The translations under genes and the position numbers were made by a program. Below are positions 19,650 through 28,409 of a DNA stretch of 64,000 nucleotides, piece by piece. The notes beneath the pieces were generated by a model. That model saw only the letters and a list, made by a program, of their open reading frames with translations, was not told where the DNA came from and searched no databases. Every line of letters begins with the position of its first letter. Within the stretch, counting starts at the first letter, position 1. Origin of the DNA: Hansschlegelia quercus (GTDB taxonomy: Bacteria; Pseudomonadota; Alphaproteobacteria; Rhizobiales; Methylopilaceae); assembly GCF_004310425.1 (NCBI RefSeq), contig NZ_SIUB01000006.1, positions 62,001-126,000 on the forward strand, written 5' to 3'.

Positions 19650-19852
19650 CGTCAGGCTCCGCCCGCGCCGGAGTTGGCGCGTCGGCGTTAGATGCGGCGG
19701 AGCGACGTTGTGAATGAAGAGGGCGCTGCGGCCGCGGGCGTTAAGAACGCGTTGGCGCGACGACCGATCGAGTAGATTTCCGCCTCGTCCGGAACGCGAC
19801 TCGCCTGCAAAAGCCGGGGAACAGCAGTCCTACGAGCGGGCTCTCGGGCGGG

Positions 19853-20884
19853 CTAGGCGTAGATGCGGTCGAGCGCCTGCGCCACCCTTGCGAGCGCCGC
19901 GACGGAAGGATCGAACCGCTCGCCCGCTGCAAGTCGCACGGCAAAATCGGCGGCGGCGCGGACGTTCCAGGCGTCTGGCGGCGAGGCGAGTTCGCTCCGC
20001 GACGTGCCGCTGAACCGCTCGGCCACAAAATCGTAGAATGATCCCCCGACGTTGCGCATCTCGGCCCCGCCTTGCGTTCCGTAGAACGAGGCGGAGATCA
20101 CCGCGTCCTGTCCCGCCTGGAGCCGCCACGAACAGGCGAGCCGCACGACCGTTCCGGATTTCAGGACGAGCGTCGCGACCGCATAGTCTTCTGTCCGGTC
20201 GAGCGGCGCGGAGAGCGCCTCTCCCCCCGCAGAGAGGTGCGAGACGACCTCGGCGACCTCGTCGCCTTCCAGCATCCAAAAAGCGAGATCGACGAGATGG
20301 ACCCCAAGATCCATCACGCAGCCGCCGCCCGACAGCGCTCGGTCATAGAACCACGGCTTGTCCGGGCCATAGGCGTTGTGAAACACGAGATCGACGGCGT
20401 GCACCCGGCCAAGGTCGCCGGACCGGATCAGGTCGCGGATGCGACGCGCACTTTCGGTGAAGCGGTAGGACAGATCGACGGCGAGCAGTCGATCCGCTTG
20501 CCGCGCCGCCTCGATGACGGCGCGCACTTCCGCCTCGCTGCGCCCCAGCGGCTTCTGGCAGAACACCGCGACGCCACGCTCAAGAGCGCGGATCGACTGT
20601 TCGGCGTGGGCTGCGCTCGGCGTGGCGATCACCACCGCGTCGAGACCGAGGTCAAGCAGGGCGTCGAATGAGGCCGACCTTGTCGCCTGTGGCGCGAGCT
20701 TCGCCGCCTCGGCCGCCGCGTCGTTAAACGGATCGACATAGGCGGCGGCCTCGATCGCCCCCGTCGCAAGCATCGCCTCCATGCGGTGGCGGCCGATCCA
20801 GCCCACGCCGAGAAAGCCGACGCGGGGACGCGCGCTTGTCTTATCGGCCGCGCCGCTTTTCAGCGCCTCGTCGCTCACGCGCAT
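19853..20884 (-). CDS. Gfo/Idh/MocA-family NAD(P)-dependent oxidoreductase
   Basis: A 343-residue sugar or cyclitol dehydrogenase-like protein. The Rossmann start is RVGFLGVGWIGRHRMEAM, followed by AVVIATPSAAHAEQSIRALERGVAVFCQKPLG, where the CQKP lysine is the family's catalytic/NAD-contacting EKP-type motif. The Tyr/His substrate region is GGGCVMDLGVHLVDLAFWM. This family includes inositol dehydrogenases, glucose-fructose oxidoreductases and sugar 3-dehydrogenases. It is the last gene of the leftward glycan operon and overlaps the preceding dehydrogenase gene by 10 nt. Together with an inositol-3-phosphate synthase across the divergent promoter, oxidation of a cyclitol or nucleotide sugar is plausible, but this is inference. 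Confidence 0.88.
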   Translation of the reverse strand: MRVSDEALKSGAADKTSARPRVGFLGVGWIGRHRMEAMLATGAIEAAAYVDPFNDAAAEAAKLAPQATRSASFDALLDLGLDAVVIATPSAAHAEQSIRALERGVAVFCQKPLGRSEAEVRAVIEAARQADRLLAVDLSYRFTESARRIRDLIRSGDLGRVHAVDLVFHNAYGPDKPWFYDRALSGGGCVMDLGVHLVDLAFWMLEGDEVAEVVSHLSAGGEALSAPLDRTEDYAVATLVLKSGTVVRLACSWRLQAGQDAVISASFYGTQGGAEMRNVGGSFYDFVAERFSGTSRSELASPPDAWNVRAAADFAVRLAAGERFDPSVAALARVAQALDRIYA

Positions 20885-21861
20885 GTCACCAGCGCCTTCA
20901 GAAAGCCGTCGGGCCTGTCGCGAGTCGCCGTCAGCGCCTCATCCAGACGGTCGAGCGGGAAGACATGCGTGTAGAGCGGCGTCGGGTCTAACCGCCCGGA
21001 CGCCACCGCCTCGACAGCCTCGCGCACGCCGCGCGCATAGACCGCCGCGTCACGCTCATGGGCGTTGATGACGTCCAGACCGCGCCAGTTCCAGAGCTGC
21101 ATGTTGATCTGGCGCGGGCCGTCCTGGTGGTAGCCGGCGATGATCAGCCGCCCTCGCTCGCGGGTCAGTTCGGCGGCGAGATCGAGCGGCCACTGCTTGC
21201 CGACCGCCTCGATGACCCGGTCGCAAAACGCGCCGCCGGTCAGATCGCGCACCCGCTCGATGATCTCGTAATGGTCGACCATCGGGATCGTCTCGGCGGC
21301 GCCCATCTTACGCGCGACCTCCAGCGAGAACTCACGGCGCGAGATCGCGATCACGCGTGCGCCGGCGTCGGCCGCCAGCCGCGTCAGGATCGCGCCGAGA
21401 AACCCGATGCCGACGATCGCGACCGTCTGCCCGGCCTCAATCTCGCTGCGTCGGAAGATGTTCATCGCGCAGCCGAGCGGCTCGCCAGGAAACGGTTGGC
21501 CTTGAAGCGCGTCCGGAAGCAGGACGACCTGATCCGGGGTCGCGAGGTCGTACTCGGCGTAGGCGTTGTGCGAAAGCGCGGCGACGCGCGCGCCAACCGG
21601 CAAGCCGGTGACGCCTTCGCCGACCGCGTCGATCACGCCCCAGCCCTCATGGCCGAGGCCGCCCGGCGCGGTTGGAAACTGCATCCACTCCGGTCCCGAC
21701 CATGGGGTCAGGTTGGACGCGCAGACGCCGCAGCCCTGCAGGCGCACGCGAACCTGGCCCGCCTGCGGCTCCGGCCGCTCGACCGCTTGGACCGTCGACC
21801 GATGCGGCCCGACGACCACGGCCGCCCGCATCGTCCCGCCTGACGCGAGAACGTCGCCCAT
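20875..21861 (-). CDS. Zinc-type alcohol/polyol dehydrogenase (MDR superfamily)
   Basis: A 328-residue medium-chain dehydrogenase. It has the GroES-like N-terminal half (GCGVCASNLTPWSG, GGLGHEGWGVIDAVGEGVTGLPVGARV) and a Rossmann half (VAIVGIGFLGAILTRLAADAGARVIAI). The GHE and GVC motifs are present, but the cysteine-rich structural zinc lobe is absent, as in shorter members. ATG 21861 has AGGAGG upstream, which fixes the start and marks a fresh initiation after the 45-nt gap that follows the fused gene. It probably oxidises or reduces a sugar or cyclitol hydroxyl, perhaps together with the Gfo/Idh/MocA enzyme encoded next. Confidence 0.87.
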   Translation of the reverse strand: MGDVLASGGTMRAAVVVGPHRSTVQAVERPEPQAGQVRVRLQGCGVCASNLTPWSGPEWMQFPTAPGGLGHEGWGVIDAVGEGVTGLPVGARVAALSHNAYAEYDLATPDQVVLLPDALQGQPFPGEPLGCAMNIFRRSEIEAGQTVAIVGIGFLGAILTRLAADAGARVIAISRREFSLEVARKMGAAETIPMVDHYEIIERVRDLTGGAFCDRVIEAVGKQWPLDLAAELTRERGRLIIAGYHQDGPRQINMQLWNWRGLDVINAHERDAAVYARGVREAVEAVASGRLDPTPLYTHVFPLDRLDEALTATRDRPDGFLKALVTCA

Positions 21862-21906
21862 TCCTGAACCTCCTGAAACGCCCGTCTGAACCTCGAACGC
21901 GGCGCG

Positions 21907-24048
21907 TTACGCCACCGCCGCCGGCTCTGCGGCAGGCTTAGGGATCGATGCCGCGCCGTCGGCGCGACCGTCGAACCAGTTCATGGTGGCGGTAAGACCC
22001 TGCTCGAGCGTCGTGATCGGCCGCCAGCCCAGCACAGTCTGGGCCTTGGCGATGTCCGGCCTGCGGCGCTTCGGATCGTCCACCGGAAGGTCCATGCGCT
22101 TCACCCGCGAGGTCGAGCCGGTGATCTTCAGCACAACCTCGACCAGCTCGTTCACAGTCATCTCCGCGGGATTGCCGAGGTTGATGGGTCCTGGTTCCGG
22201 ACCGTCGTGCTCCATCAAGGCAATCAGCCCGTCGATCATGTCATCGACGTAGCAAAAGGATCGGGTCTGACTGCCGTCGCCGAACACGGTGATGTCGTCG
22301 CCGGCGAGCGCCTGGCTCACCACGCTGGAGACCACGCGACCATCGGCGGCGGAGAGCCGGGGCCCATAGGTGTTGAAGATTCGCGCAACGCGGACCTCGC
22401 CACGGCCGGCGCGAGAGAAGTCGAATGTCAGCGTCTCAGCGCAGCGCTTGCCTTCGTCATAGCAGGCGCGCGGGCCGGTCGAGTTCACGTGGCCCCAATA
22501 AGTTTCGGGCTGGGGGTGGACGTGCGGATCGCCGTAGATCTCGCTCGTCGAGCTCAGCAGGAAGCGCGCCCCGGTCTTTTCGGCCAGATCCAGCAGGTGC
22601 TTGGTGCCCAGCACGCTCGTGAGCAGCGTGTGCTCCGGGTCGGCCTGGTAGAGCGGCGGCGAGGCCGGGCAGGCGAGATTGTAGATCCGGTCGAAGGCGC
22701 GGCTGGTGATGCGCGCCGGGAGCGGCTCGACGATGTCAGCCTCGATGAACTCAAAATTCGGCCGCCGGAGCGCCTGCCTGAGGTTGTCCATGCTTCCGGT
22801 GAGCAGATTGTCGACGCACAACACCCGCGCGCCGGAATCAAGCAGGCGATCGCAGAGATGGGAGCCTAGGAATCCGGCGCCGCCGGCTACGAGAATCCGG
22901 CGCTTCGTCGTCTGATCAAGCATCATCGGCTCCCTTGTTCCTGAGGTCTTCAAATCCGGCGTCATCAATGGCGCGGTTCGCCGTCGCGCGGCCGCGCGCA
23001 GCTCCCGCTCAAGCGTCTCGGCGCGATGGGTTGGCGTGTGAGCCGTAAGCACGCGCCTGCGGCCGCCCTGCCCGATCGCGTCGCGCTCGGCCTCAGGGAG
23101 GTCAAGCGCCGCGAGGACATCGTCGGTCGAGGTCGCGGTCAGGATCTCCTGGCCAAGCCCAAAGACGGTATCGAGGCCGTCCCACACATCCGAGATGATC
23201 GGCGTGGCGCACGCGGCCGCCTCGAACAGGCGGATGCTCGGGCTGAATCCCGCGGCCACCATGTCGGCGCGCGTGACGTTCAGGGTGAAGCGGCTCGCGG
23301 CGTAGAAGGCGGGATGGTCGGCCGGAGCGACATGCTCCAGCCGCTCCACGTTCGCGGGCCAAGCGATATCGGCGGGGTATTGCGGCCCGGCGACCGCAAA
23401 CTTCAGGTGAGGCGCGCGGCGCGCCGCCTCGATCAGAAGCCGCTCGAGCACGGGCTGCCGGTCGTCGCTGTATGTGCCAAGATAGGACAAGTCCCAGCGG
23501 CGCGGCGCTTCGAGCGGGCGATAGATGTCGGGATCGGCGGAGCAATAAAGCGCGCGGGCGGCCGGCGATCCGAAGATCCGCTCCAGCCGGTCGAGGGTCG
23601 GGCCGCCGGTGAAGGAGAAATAGAGGTCAAAATCGGCAATGGCGTCCGCCGCGAGATACTCCTCATCGCCGCGGCCGAGCTTGGCGAGCGTCACCGGGGT
23701 GTCGATGTCGTAGAACGCGACCGGCCCAACGGCCGTCTCCCGCGCCCAGCGACCGACGGCGACGCCTTCCGGCACATAGGACCCGACGATCACCGCGTCG
23801 GCCCCCCTCACCTCCTCCGCCCAGCGTTCGAGGCCGGCGAGATCATCGTAGAAGGCGAGCCGGCAATAGTCGGGGTCGGTCAGATCGCGGTGGGCGGCGT
23901 ACCAGGTCGCGTTCCGCTCCAGGAACAGGACGTCATGCCCCCGAGCGGCCAAGGCCTTGAGCAGCGCCCGATAGGTCGTGGCGTGTCCGTTTCCCCATGA
24001 CGAGGAGAGGCTGAGGCCGAGGATGACGAGCTTCAAGGAGCCGCTCAT
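21907..24048 (-). CDS. Glycosyltransferase (CgeB/DUF3880-like) fused to UDP-glucuronate decarboxylase
   Basis: One uninterrupted 713-codon frame. Residues 1-374 are a CgeB/DUF3880-like glycosyltransferase: SLSSSWGNGHATTYRALLKAL, GYSPSIRLFEAAACATPIISD-type donor loop (read here as GFSPSIRLFEAAACATPII), similar to the two genes upstream. Residues 375-713 are a complete extended short-chain dehydrogenase of the UDP-xylose synthase type: GGAGFLGSHLCDRLL, NLACPASPPLYQADP, STSEIYGD, catalytic YxxxK in CYDEGKR, and CYVDDMIDGLI. It would convert UDP-glucuronate to UDP-xylose. ATG 24048 overlaps the previous stop (ATGA). AGGGAG lies just before the paired ATGs at 22926-22921 at the domain border, so the decarboxylase could also be made alone. 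The obvious model is xylose supply and transfer in one chain. Confidence 0.87.
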   Translation of the reverse strand: MSGSLKLVILGLSLSSSWGNGHATTYRALLKALAARGHDVLFLERNATWYAAHRDLTDPDYCRLAFYDDLAGLERWAEEVRGADAVIVGSYVPEGVAVGRWARETAVGPVAFYDIDTPVTLAKLGRGDEEYLAADAIADFDLYFSFTGGPTLDRLERIFGSPAARALYCSADPDIYRPLEAPRRWDLSYLGTYSDDRQPVLERLLIEAARRAPHLKFAVAGPQYPADIAWPANVERLEHVAPADHPAFYAASRFTLNVTRADMVAAGFSPSIRLFEAAACATPIISDVWDGLDTVFGLGQEILTATSTDDVLAALDLPEAERDAIGQGGRRRVLTAHTPTHRAETLERELRAAARRRTAPLMTPDLKTSGTREPMMLDQTTKRRILVAGGAGFLGSHLCDRLLDSGARVLCVDNLLTGSMDNLRQALRRPNFEFIEADIVEPLPARITSRAFDRIYNLACPASPPLYQADPEHTLLTSVLGTKHLLDLAEKTGARFLLSSTSEIYGDPHVHPQPETYWGHVNSTGPRACYDEGKRCAETLTFDFSRAGRGEVRVARIFNTYGPRLSAADGRVVSSVVSQALAGDDITVFGDGSQTRSFCYVDDMIDGLIALMEHDGPEPGPINLGNPAEMTVNELVEVVLKITGSTSRVKRMDLPVDDPKRRRPDIAKAQTVLGWRPITTLEQGLTATMNWFDGRADGAASIPKPAAEPAAVA

Positions 24049-25136
24049 GCGCTCTTCCTTTCGGACCGCCATGCGCCTTCGCTGCGCAGGAGCGCATCGA
24101 CCTCAAGCGCCCGGCGCTCGTAGGTATGCCCTGCGAGGATGCGCAGCCGGGCCGCCTCGCCGATGGTCGCGGCGCGCTCGGGCGTCAGCGCGGCGAGATG
24201 CTCCGCGACGTCTTTTCCGTCGCGCGCGACCAGCACTTCGCTATCGGGCTCGAGGAACATCTCGATGCCTTCCCAGAAATCGGTGATCAGGCAGGCCCCG
24301 GCGCCCGCCGCCTCGAATACGCGGGTCGCGGGCGAGAAGCCGATCTCCGCCATGCTGTCGCGCGCGACGTTCAGCACGGCGAGCGGCGAGCAATTGAAGG
24401 CGTTGTGGTCGCGGGTGCCGACATGGCCGATCGCGGTCACGTTCGGGGCCATGTGCTTGTCGTGCCACCCGCTGCCGCCGAGCAGGAATCGGCGGTCCGG
24501 CAGCCCCGCGGCAGGCTCGAGGAAGAAACGCTCGATCCGGCTTTCGCGGTCCGGCAGACGGTTGGCGAGCAGCGCGAGGTCGGCTGTGAAGCGCGGTTCA
24601 GCAGGAACGGGATGGTGCGTCGTGGGGTCGAGCGCGTTGTAGATCGGCCGGCAGACCGGCGCGCCCATCGCTTCATAGGCCGCTACGACAGGGGGGCCGC
24701 CGCCATAGGTGAAGACGAAGTCGAGGTTCGGCAGCGCCTTCTTCAACGGCATCTCAGGATTGAGCCGCATCTCGGCGAGCGTTGCGGGCGCGTCGACGTC
24801 CCAAAAGATCCGCAGCGCGCCCGGCCGCGCCAGATCGAACACGCCCAGCAGCTCGTCGTCGAACACGCCGACGCCGCTCGCCTTGACGACGACGTCCGCC
24901 TCCGCGGCGCGCGCCATCACCTTGCGGCAGGCCTCGGGCGTGGCGTCATAGACGACGACCTCCGCCCAATCCGGCGGATCGATGTCGCGGTTCTTCTGAC
25001 GGTCGAAGGCGTCGGGTTCGTAGAAGACGACCTTCCAGCCGAGCTTCGCCAACTCGCCGAGCATGCCGCGATAGTAGGTCGCGGCGCCGTTCCAGTACGA
25101 GGACAGCAGGCTCGAACCGTAGAAGGCGATCTTCAT
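24045..25136 (-). CDS. CgeB/DUF3880-like glycosyltransferase
   Basis: A 363-residue probable glycosyltransferase with a GT-B fold. The N-terminus is MKIAFYGSSLLSSYWNGAATYYRGML, with the glycine-rich acceptor loop. In the C-terminal half, GFSPATRVFEAAGAGACLITDFWEGIEMFLEPDSEVLVARDG is the E-x7-E donor-binding region typical of retaining GT-B enzymes. It has no membrane helix or signal and should be cytosolic. ATGA overlaps join it to the genes on both sides. It is a paralogue of the proteins at 25133-26254 and of the N-terminal part of 21907-24048, so three related transferases lie in a row. Donor and acceptor are unknown. Confidence 0.82.
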   Translation of the reverse strand: MKIAFYGSSLLSSYWNGAATYYRGMLGELAKLGWKVVFYEPDAFDRQKNRDIDPPDWAEVVVYDATPEACRKVMARAAEADVVVKASGVGVFDDELLGVFDLARPGALRIFWDVDAPATLAEMRLNPEMPLKKALPNLDFVFTYGGGPPVVAAYEAMGAPVCRPIYNALDPTTHHPVPAEPRFTADLALLANRLPDRESRIERFFLEPAAGLPDRRFLLGGSGWHDKHMAPNVTAIGHVGTRDHNAFNCSPLAVLNVARDSMAEIGFSPATRVFEAAGAGACLITDFWEGIEMFLEPDSEVLVARDGKDVAEHLAALTPERAATIGEAARLRILAGHTYERRALEVDALLRSEGAWRSERKSA

Positions 25137-26254
25137 CGAGCGGACTCCATTTCCGCGACGGAAGCAGTCGAGGCGCGGAGTTGCGCCACATGGGCGAGAA
25201 GCTCGTCGGCGCGATGGCCGCAGGTATGCCGGGCGAGGATCGTCTGCAGCCCGTTCGCGACGAGCGAGCGCCGGAGCTCCGGATCGTCTCGCAGGGCTGC
25301 GAGATGCGTCGCCATCGCCGCGCCGTCATTCGCCACAAGGAAGTCCTCGCCGGGACGGAACAGGTTCTCGCTGTCGCTCCAGGGCGCGGAGACCAGCGGG
25401 ATGCCGCAGGCGAGCGCCTCGAACACGCGGATCGTCGGAATGCCTGGAAGCCGCTCGACGTAGAACCGCCGCGGGACATGCGCGGTCGCAAGATGCAGCG
25501 CGAAAACTTCGGGCGCCCGAGCATTGGCGAGCCATCCGCGATAACGCGCGCCATAGCGTTTCAGGAGCGCCAGCGCCTCCGGCGGATAACGGACGCCGTG
25601 AATGTCGAGCGTCAGCTCGACCGCCTCGGCCGGCTTGAACAGGAAGGCCTCGAGCTCCTGCGTGCGCTCGCCATCGCCCCAGTTGCCAATCCAGACCAGT
25701 CCCTCGCGCGGCCCTTCCTCGGCCGGCGGATGAAACAGCCTCACGTCGGCCGCCTCGTGCCAGACGAACACGCGGCCGCCCCAACCCCAGCCGCGATAGA
25801 CCTCGGCCAGCGTCTCTCCGAAGGCGAGCACGCCGTCATAGTCGGAGAGGTCGAAGACGCTGATCGCGTCCGGATCGCTCACCGCACGATGATGCGTGTC
25901 GTGGAAGAGCAGTGTGAAAGGCCGACGCCGCCGCTGACGCCCGATCGCGGCGACGAGATCCGGTTCGTTCCACTCGTGGACGATGACGAGGTCGGCGCCG
26001 TCGCACGCTTCCGCGGGATCGAACGCCTCGCCATAGGTCTTCGACGAAAGCTCGGGATAAGCGGCGCGCCAAGGCTCCAGCGCTGCCTCGCCGTGATCGG
26101 TCAAGAGGTTGGTGAGGCTCCAGGCGCCCTCGGGCTCGTAGATGGCCACCTCGTGCCCGCGCGCGATCAATTCTCGCAAAACGCCGCGCAGGAAATGCGC
26201 GTTGCCGTGGTTCCAGCACGAAGCGAGCGAATGGGTGAAATAGACGATCTTCAC
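25133..26254 (-). CDS. CgeB/DUF3880-like glycosyltransferase
   Basis: A 373-residue paralogue of the neighbouring transferase. It begins KIVYFTHSLASCWNHGNAHFLRGVLRELIARGHEV and ends with the donor loop LPGIPTIRVFEALACGIPLVSAPW and SENLFRPGEDFLVANDG. The start is a GTG at 26254 that overlaps the previous stop (GTGA), and its own stop overlaps the next ATG. The sequence ALACGIPLVSAPW matches the family pattern in which a conserved Glu contacts the nucleotide sugar. It is soluble with no signal peptide. It probably adds a separate sugar in the same product as its two relatives. Confidence 0.82.
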   Translation of the reverse strand: MKIVYFTHSLASCWNHGNAHFLRGVLRELIARGHEVAIYEPEGAWSLTNLLTDHGEAALEPWRAAYPELSSKTYGEAFDPAEACDGADLVIVHEWNEPDLVAAIGRQRRRRPFTLLFHDTHHRAVSDPDAISVFDLSDYDGVLAFGETLAEVYRGWGWGGRVFVWHEAADVRLFHPPAEEGPREGLVWIGNWGDGERTQELEAFLFKPAEAVELTLDIHGVRYPPEALALLKRYGARYRGWLANARAPEVFALHLATAHVPRRFYVERLPGIPTIRVFEALACGIPLVSAPWSDSENLFRPGEDFLVANDGAAMATHLAALRDDPELRRSLVANGLQTILARHTCGHRADELLAHVAQLRASTASVAEMESAR

Positions 26255-27351
26255 GCCGCGCTCTGTCCGAGAGCGCGCGACAGGGCTTGGGCGTAGACGC
26301 CGAGCGTGCCCCCGGTCATGGCGTCGAGGGTGAAGCGGGCGGCGCGCGCCTCAGCAAGCGCGCCGAGCCGTTCGCGTTCGCTCCGATCGTCCAGCACGCC
26401 ATCGAGCGTCGCGGCGACGGCCGCAGGATCGCGCGGATCGACGAACAATGCGGTGCCGGCCCACAGCTCTCGAAACGTCGGGATGTCCGCCAACACCAGC
26501 GCACAGCCGGCCTGCGCGGCCTCGAGCACGCTGAGCCCGAACGGCTCGTAGAGCGCAAGCGAGACGAATGCTCCCGCTTCGCCAAGCCGTCGCGCCATGT
26601 CTTCGGAATCGAGCGGTCCGAGCGAGACCACCGCGCTCGTCGCTGCGCGCTCGCCGTTCGGTCCTTCTAGCGGCCCTGCGGCCTCGACCGTCCCGCGCAT
26701 CATGCTCGCGGCCGCATCCAGCGCCGCAAGATTCTTGGCGGGATCCCACAGGCGACCGGCCGTCAGCGCGAATGGCCGCTCGCTCGACTGCGGCGCCGGG
26801 ACGCGCGGGGCCCGGCCGTTATGCACAGCGACCGACGCGACGCCGTACTGCGCCGCTGTCGCCTCGGCGAAGGCGTCGCTCGGCGCGATCAGCGCAGAAC
26901 ACGCCTCATAGCCGCGCCTCAGCCGCTCGGTCCGCTCATTGAAGGACGCCGGCATCTCGCCCCCGCGCATCGCGGCCCACCACGTCGCGAGACAGGAATG
27001 ACAGACCCCGACGACTGGCGCAGTGAAGCCGGACGCCGCGAAGATCGGACTGTTGAGATGGACGAGGTCCGCGCCGGACCGATTGGCGAGGTCCGTGAGC
27101 GCAGCCCCCGCATTGTCTATCCGGCGTGCGTCCTCCTCCAGCCAATCGAGCGGCAGCGCTGTGTCGATGAGCTCGGCCCCCACGGCGCTGACCTGGCGCC
27201 GCTGCGCATCGCTCGGCGAGGGGCCGAGCGCCGCAAGCGTCACGCGCACGCCGCGCTCCGCCAGTCCTGCGGCGAGGTCGACGGCGTAGGTCCAGACGCC
27301 GCCAATGGCGTCCGTCGTCATGAAGACGTGGCCGGGCGCCGCTCGCGTCAC
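26251..27351 (-). CDS. GT4-family glycosyltransferase
   Basis: A 366-residue GT4-like enzyme. It starts at a GTG (27351) that overlaps the upstream stop, with GGAGGTGG just upstream of it. A longer open frame from 27516 adds only arginine-rich noise. Features are HVFMTTDAIGGVWTYAVDLAAGL (glycine-rich start loop), SALIAPSDAFAEATAAQYG, FALTAGRLWDPAKNLAALDAAA (the GR and K-N donor contacts), and SLALYEPFGLSVLEAAQAGCALVLADIPTFRELW, the E-x7-E motif (EPFGLSVLE). This is the canonical GT4 layout shared by MshA and sucrose-synthase-like enzymes. Paired with inositol phosphate supply across the promoter, an inositol-type acceptor is possible but unproven. Confidence 0.88.
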   Translation of the reverse strand: MTRAAPGHVFMTTDAIGGVWTYAVDLAAGLAERGVRVTLAALGPSPSDAQRRQVSAVGAELIDTALPLDWLEEDARRIDNAGAALTDLANRSGADLVHLNSPIFAASGFTAPVVGVCHSCLATWWAAMRGGEMPASFNERTERLRRGYEACSALIAPSDAFAEATAAQYGVASVAVHNGRAPRVPAPQSSERPFALTAGRLWDPAKNLAALDAAASMMRGTVEAAGPLEGPNGERAATSAVVSLGPLDSEDMARRLGEAGAFVSLALYEPFGLSVLEAAQAGCALVLADIPTFRELWAGTALFVDPRDPAAVAATLDGVLDDRSERERLGALAEARAARFTLDAMTGGTLGVYAQALSRALGQSAA

Positions 27352-28409
27352 AGGGACGCCACCTCCAGCGGCTTCGGCGCGGCTGCGCCTTCGGAGCGGA
27401 GCCAGTTCGCGAGCTCGGCAACGCCTTCGCGCCACGCGACCGGAGCCGCGAGACCAAGAGCGCCGCGCGCCTTCGCAGCGTCCGCCACGAAGTAGCGCTG
27501 ATCCCCGGCGCGCCAATCGTGGAACTCAAGGTCGACACGGCGGCCGATCAGATCCTCGATATGAGCGACGAGGCGGCGCAGACTGACCGCGTTGCTCGCC
27601 CCGCCGCCGAGGTTGAAGGCCTGACCCGAGACCGCTTCGATGTTGCGCCAAGCTGAGAGATAGGCCTCCACGGCGTCGCCGACGAACAGCACGTCACGCA
27701 CCTGGCGGCCGTCGCCGAAGATGCTGATCGTCTCGCCTTTCAGCGCGCGGATGAGGAAATGGGCGACCCAGCCCTGATCCTCGGTCCCCATTTGGCGCGG
27801 GCCATAGATGCAGCTCATGCGCATTACGCAGGTCGGAACGCCGAAGCTGCGAGAATAGTCGAGCACATATTGGTCCGCGCCGCCCTTGGAGCAGCCATAG
27901 GGCGTGTGAAAATCGAGCGGCCGGGCCTCGCCGATCCCCGAAGAGCGGATTGTGCGATCGACTGGCAGATAGGCCTCGTCCACGAGTTCGAGATCGATGT
28001 CGGCAAGGTCGCCATAGACCTTGTTCGTGCTCGCGAAGATCACCGGAACACGGCGATCGCGAGCGATCTCGAGGATGTTGAGCGTGCCTTTGAGGTTGAC
28101 CTCGAAATCCTCCACAGGGTCCTCCAAGCTGCTCGTGACAGCGACCTGTCCGGCGAGATGGAACACCACCTGGGCCTCGCGGGCGGCCTCCGCCACGACG
28201 CGCCGGTCGCGGATGTCGCCGACCAGGCGCTCGATGCGATCTCCATAGCGACTTTCGAGCCATGCGAGGTTCCGCTCGACGCCGGGCCGCGCCAGCGAGT
28301 CCAGAACGACGACGCGCATCCCGTCGCGCGCCAGCCGATCCGCCAGATTGCTGCCGATGAAGCCGGCGCCGCCCGTGACGAGCGCGCAGCCTGTCGCGGA
28401 GTCGCTCAC
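27348..28409 (-). CDS. NAD-dependent sugar epimerase, CDP-paratose 2-epimerase-like
   Basis: A 353-residue extended short-chain dehydrogenase. The NAD loop is TGGAGFIGSNLADRLARDG. The active site is FASTNKVYGD followed by HTPYGCSKGGADQYVLDYSRSFG, with the catalytic YxxxK as YGCSK. Cofactor-side landmarks are RMSCIYGPRQMGTEDQGWVAHF. The STNKVYG and GTEDQGW strings are strongly reminiscent of CDP-paratose/CDP-tyvelose 2-epimerases (RfbE), but the substrate in this operon is unknown. GTG 28409 overlaps the upstream stop. It probably supplies a nucleotide sugar to the transferases encoded next. Confidence 0.86.
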   Translation of the reverse strand: MSDSATGCALVTGGAGFIGSNLADRLARDGMRVVVLDSLARPGVERNLAWLESRYGDRIERLVGDIRDRRVVAEAAREAQVVFHLAGQVAVTSSLEDPVEDFEVNLKGTLNILEIARDRRVPVIFASTNKVYGDLADIDLELVDEAYLPVDRTIRSSGIGEARPLDFHTPYGCSKGGADQYVLDYSRSFGVPTCVMRMSCIYGPRQMGTEDQGWVAHFLIRALKGETISIFGDGRQVRDVLFVGDAVEAYLSAWRNIEAVSGQAFNLGGGASNAVSLRRLVAHIEDLIGRRVDLEFHDWRAGDQRYFVADAAKARGALGLAAPVAWREGVAELANWLRSEGAAAPKPLEVASL

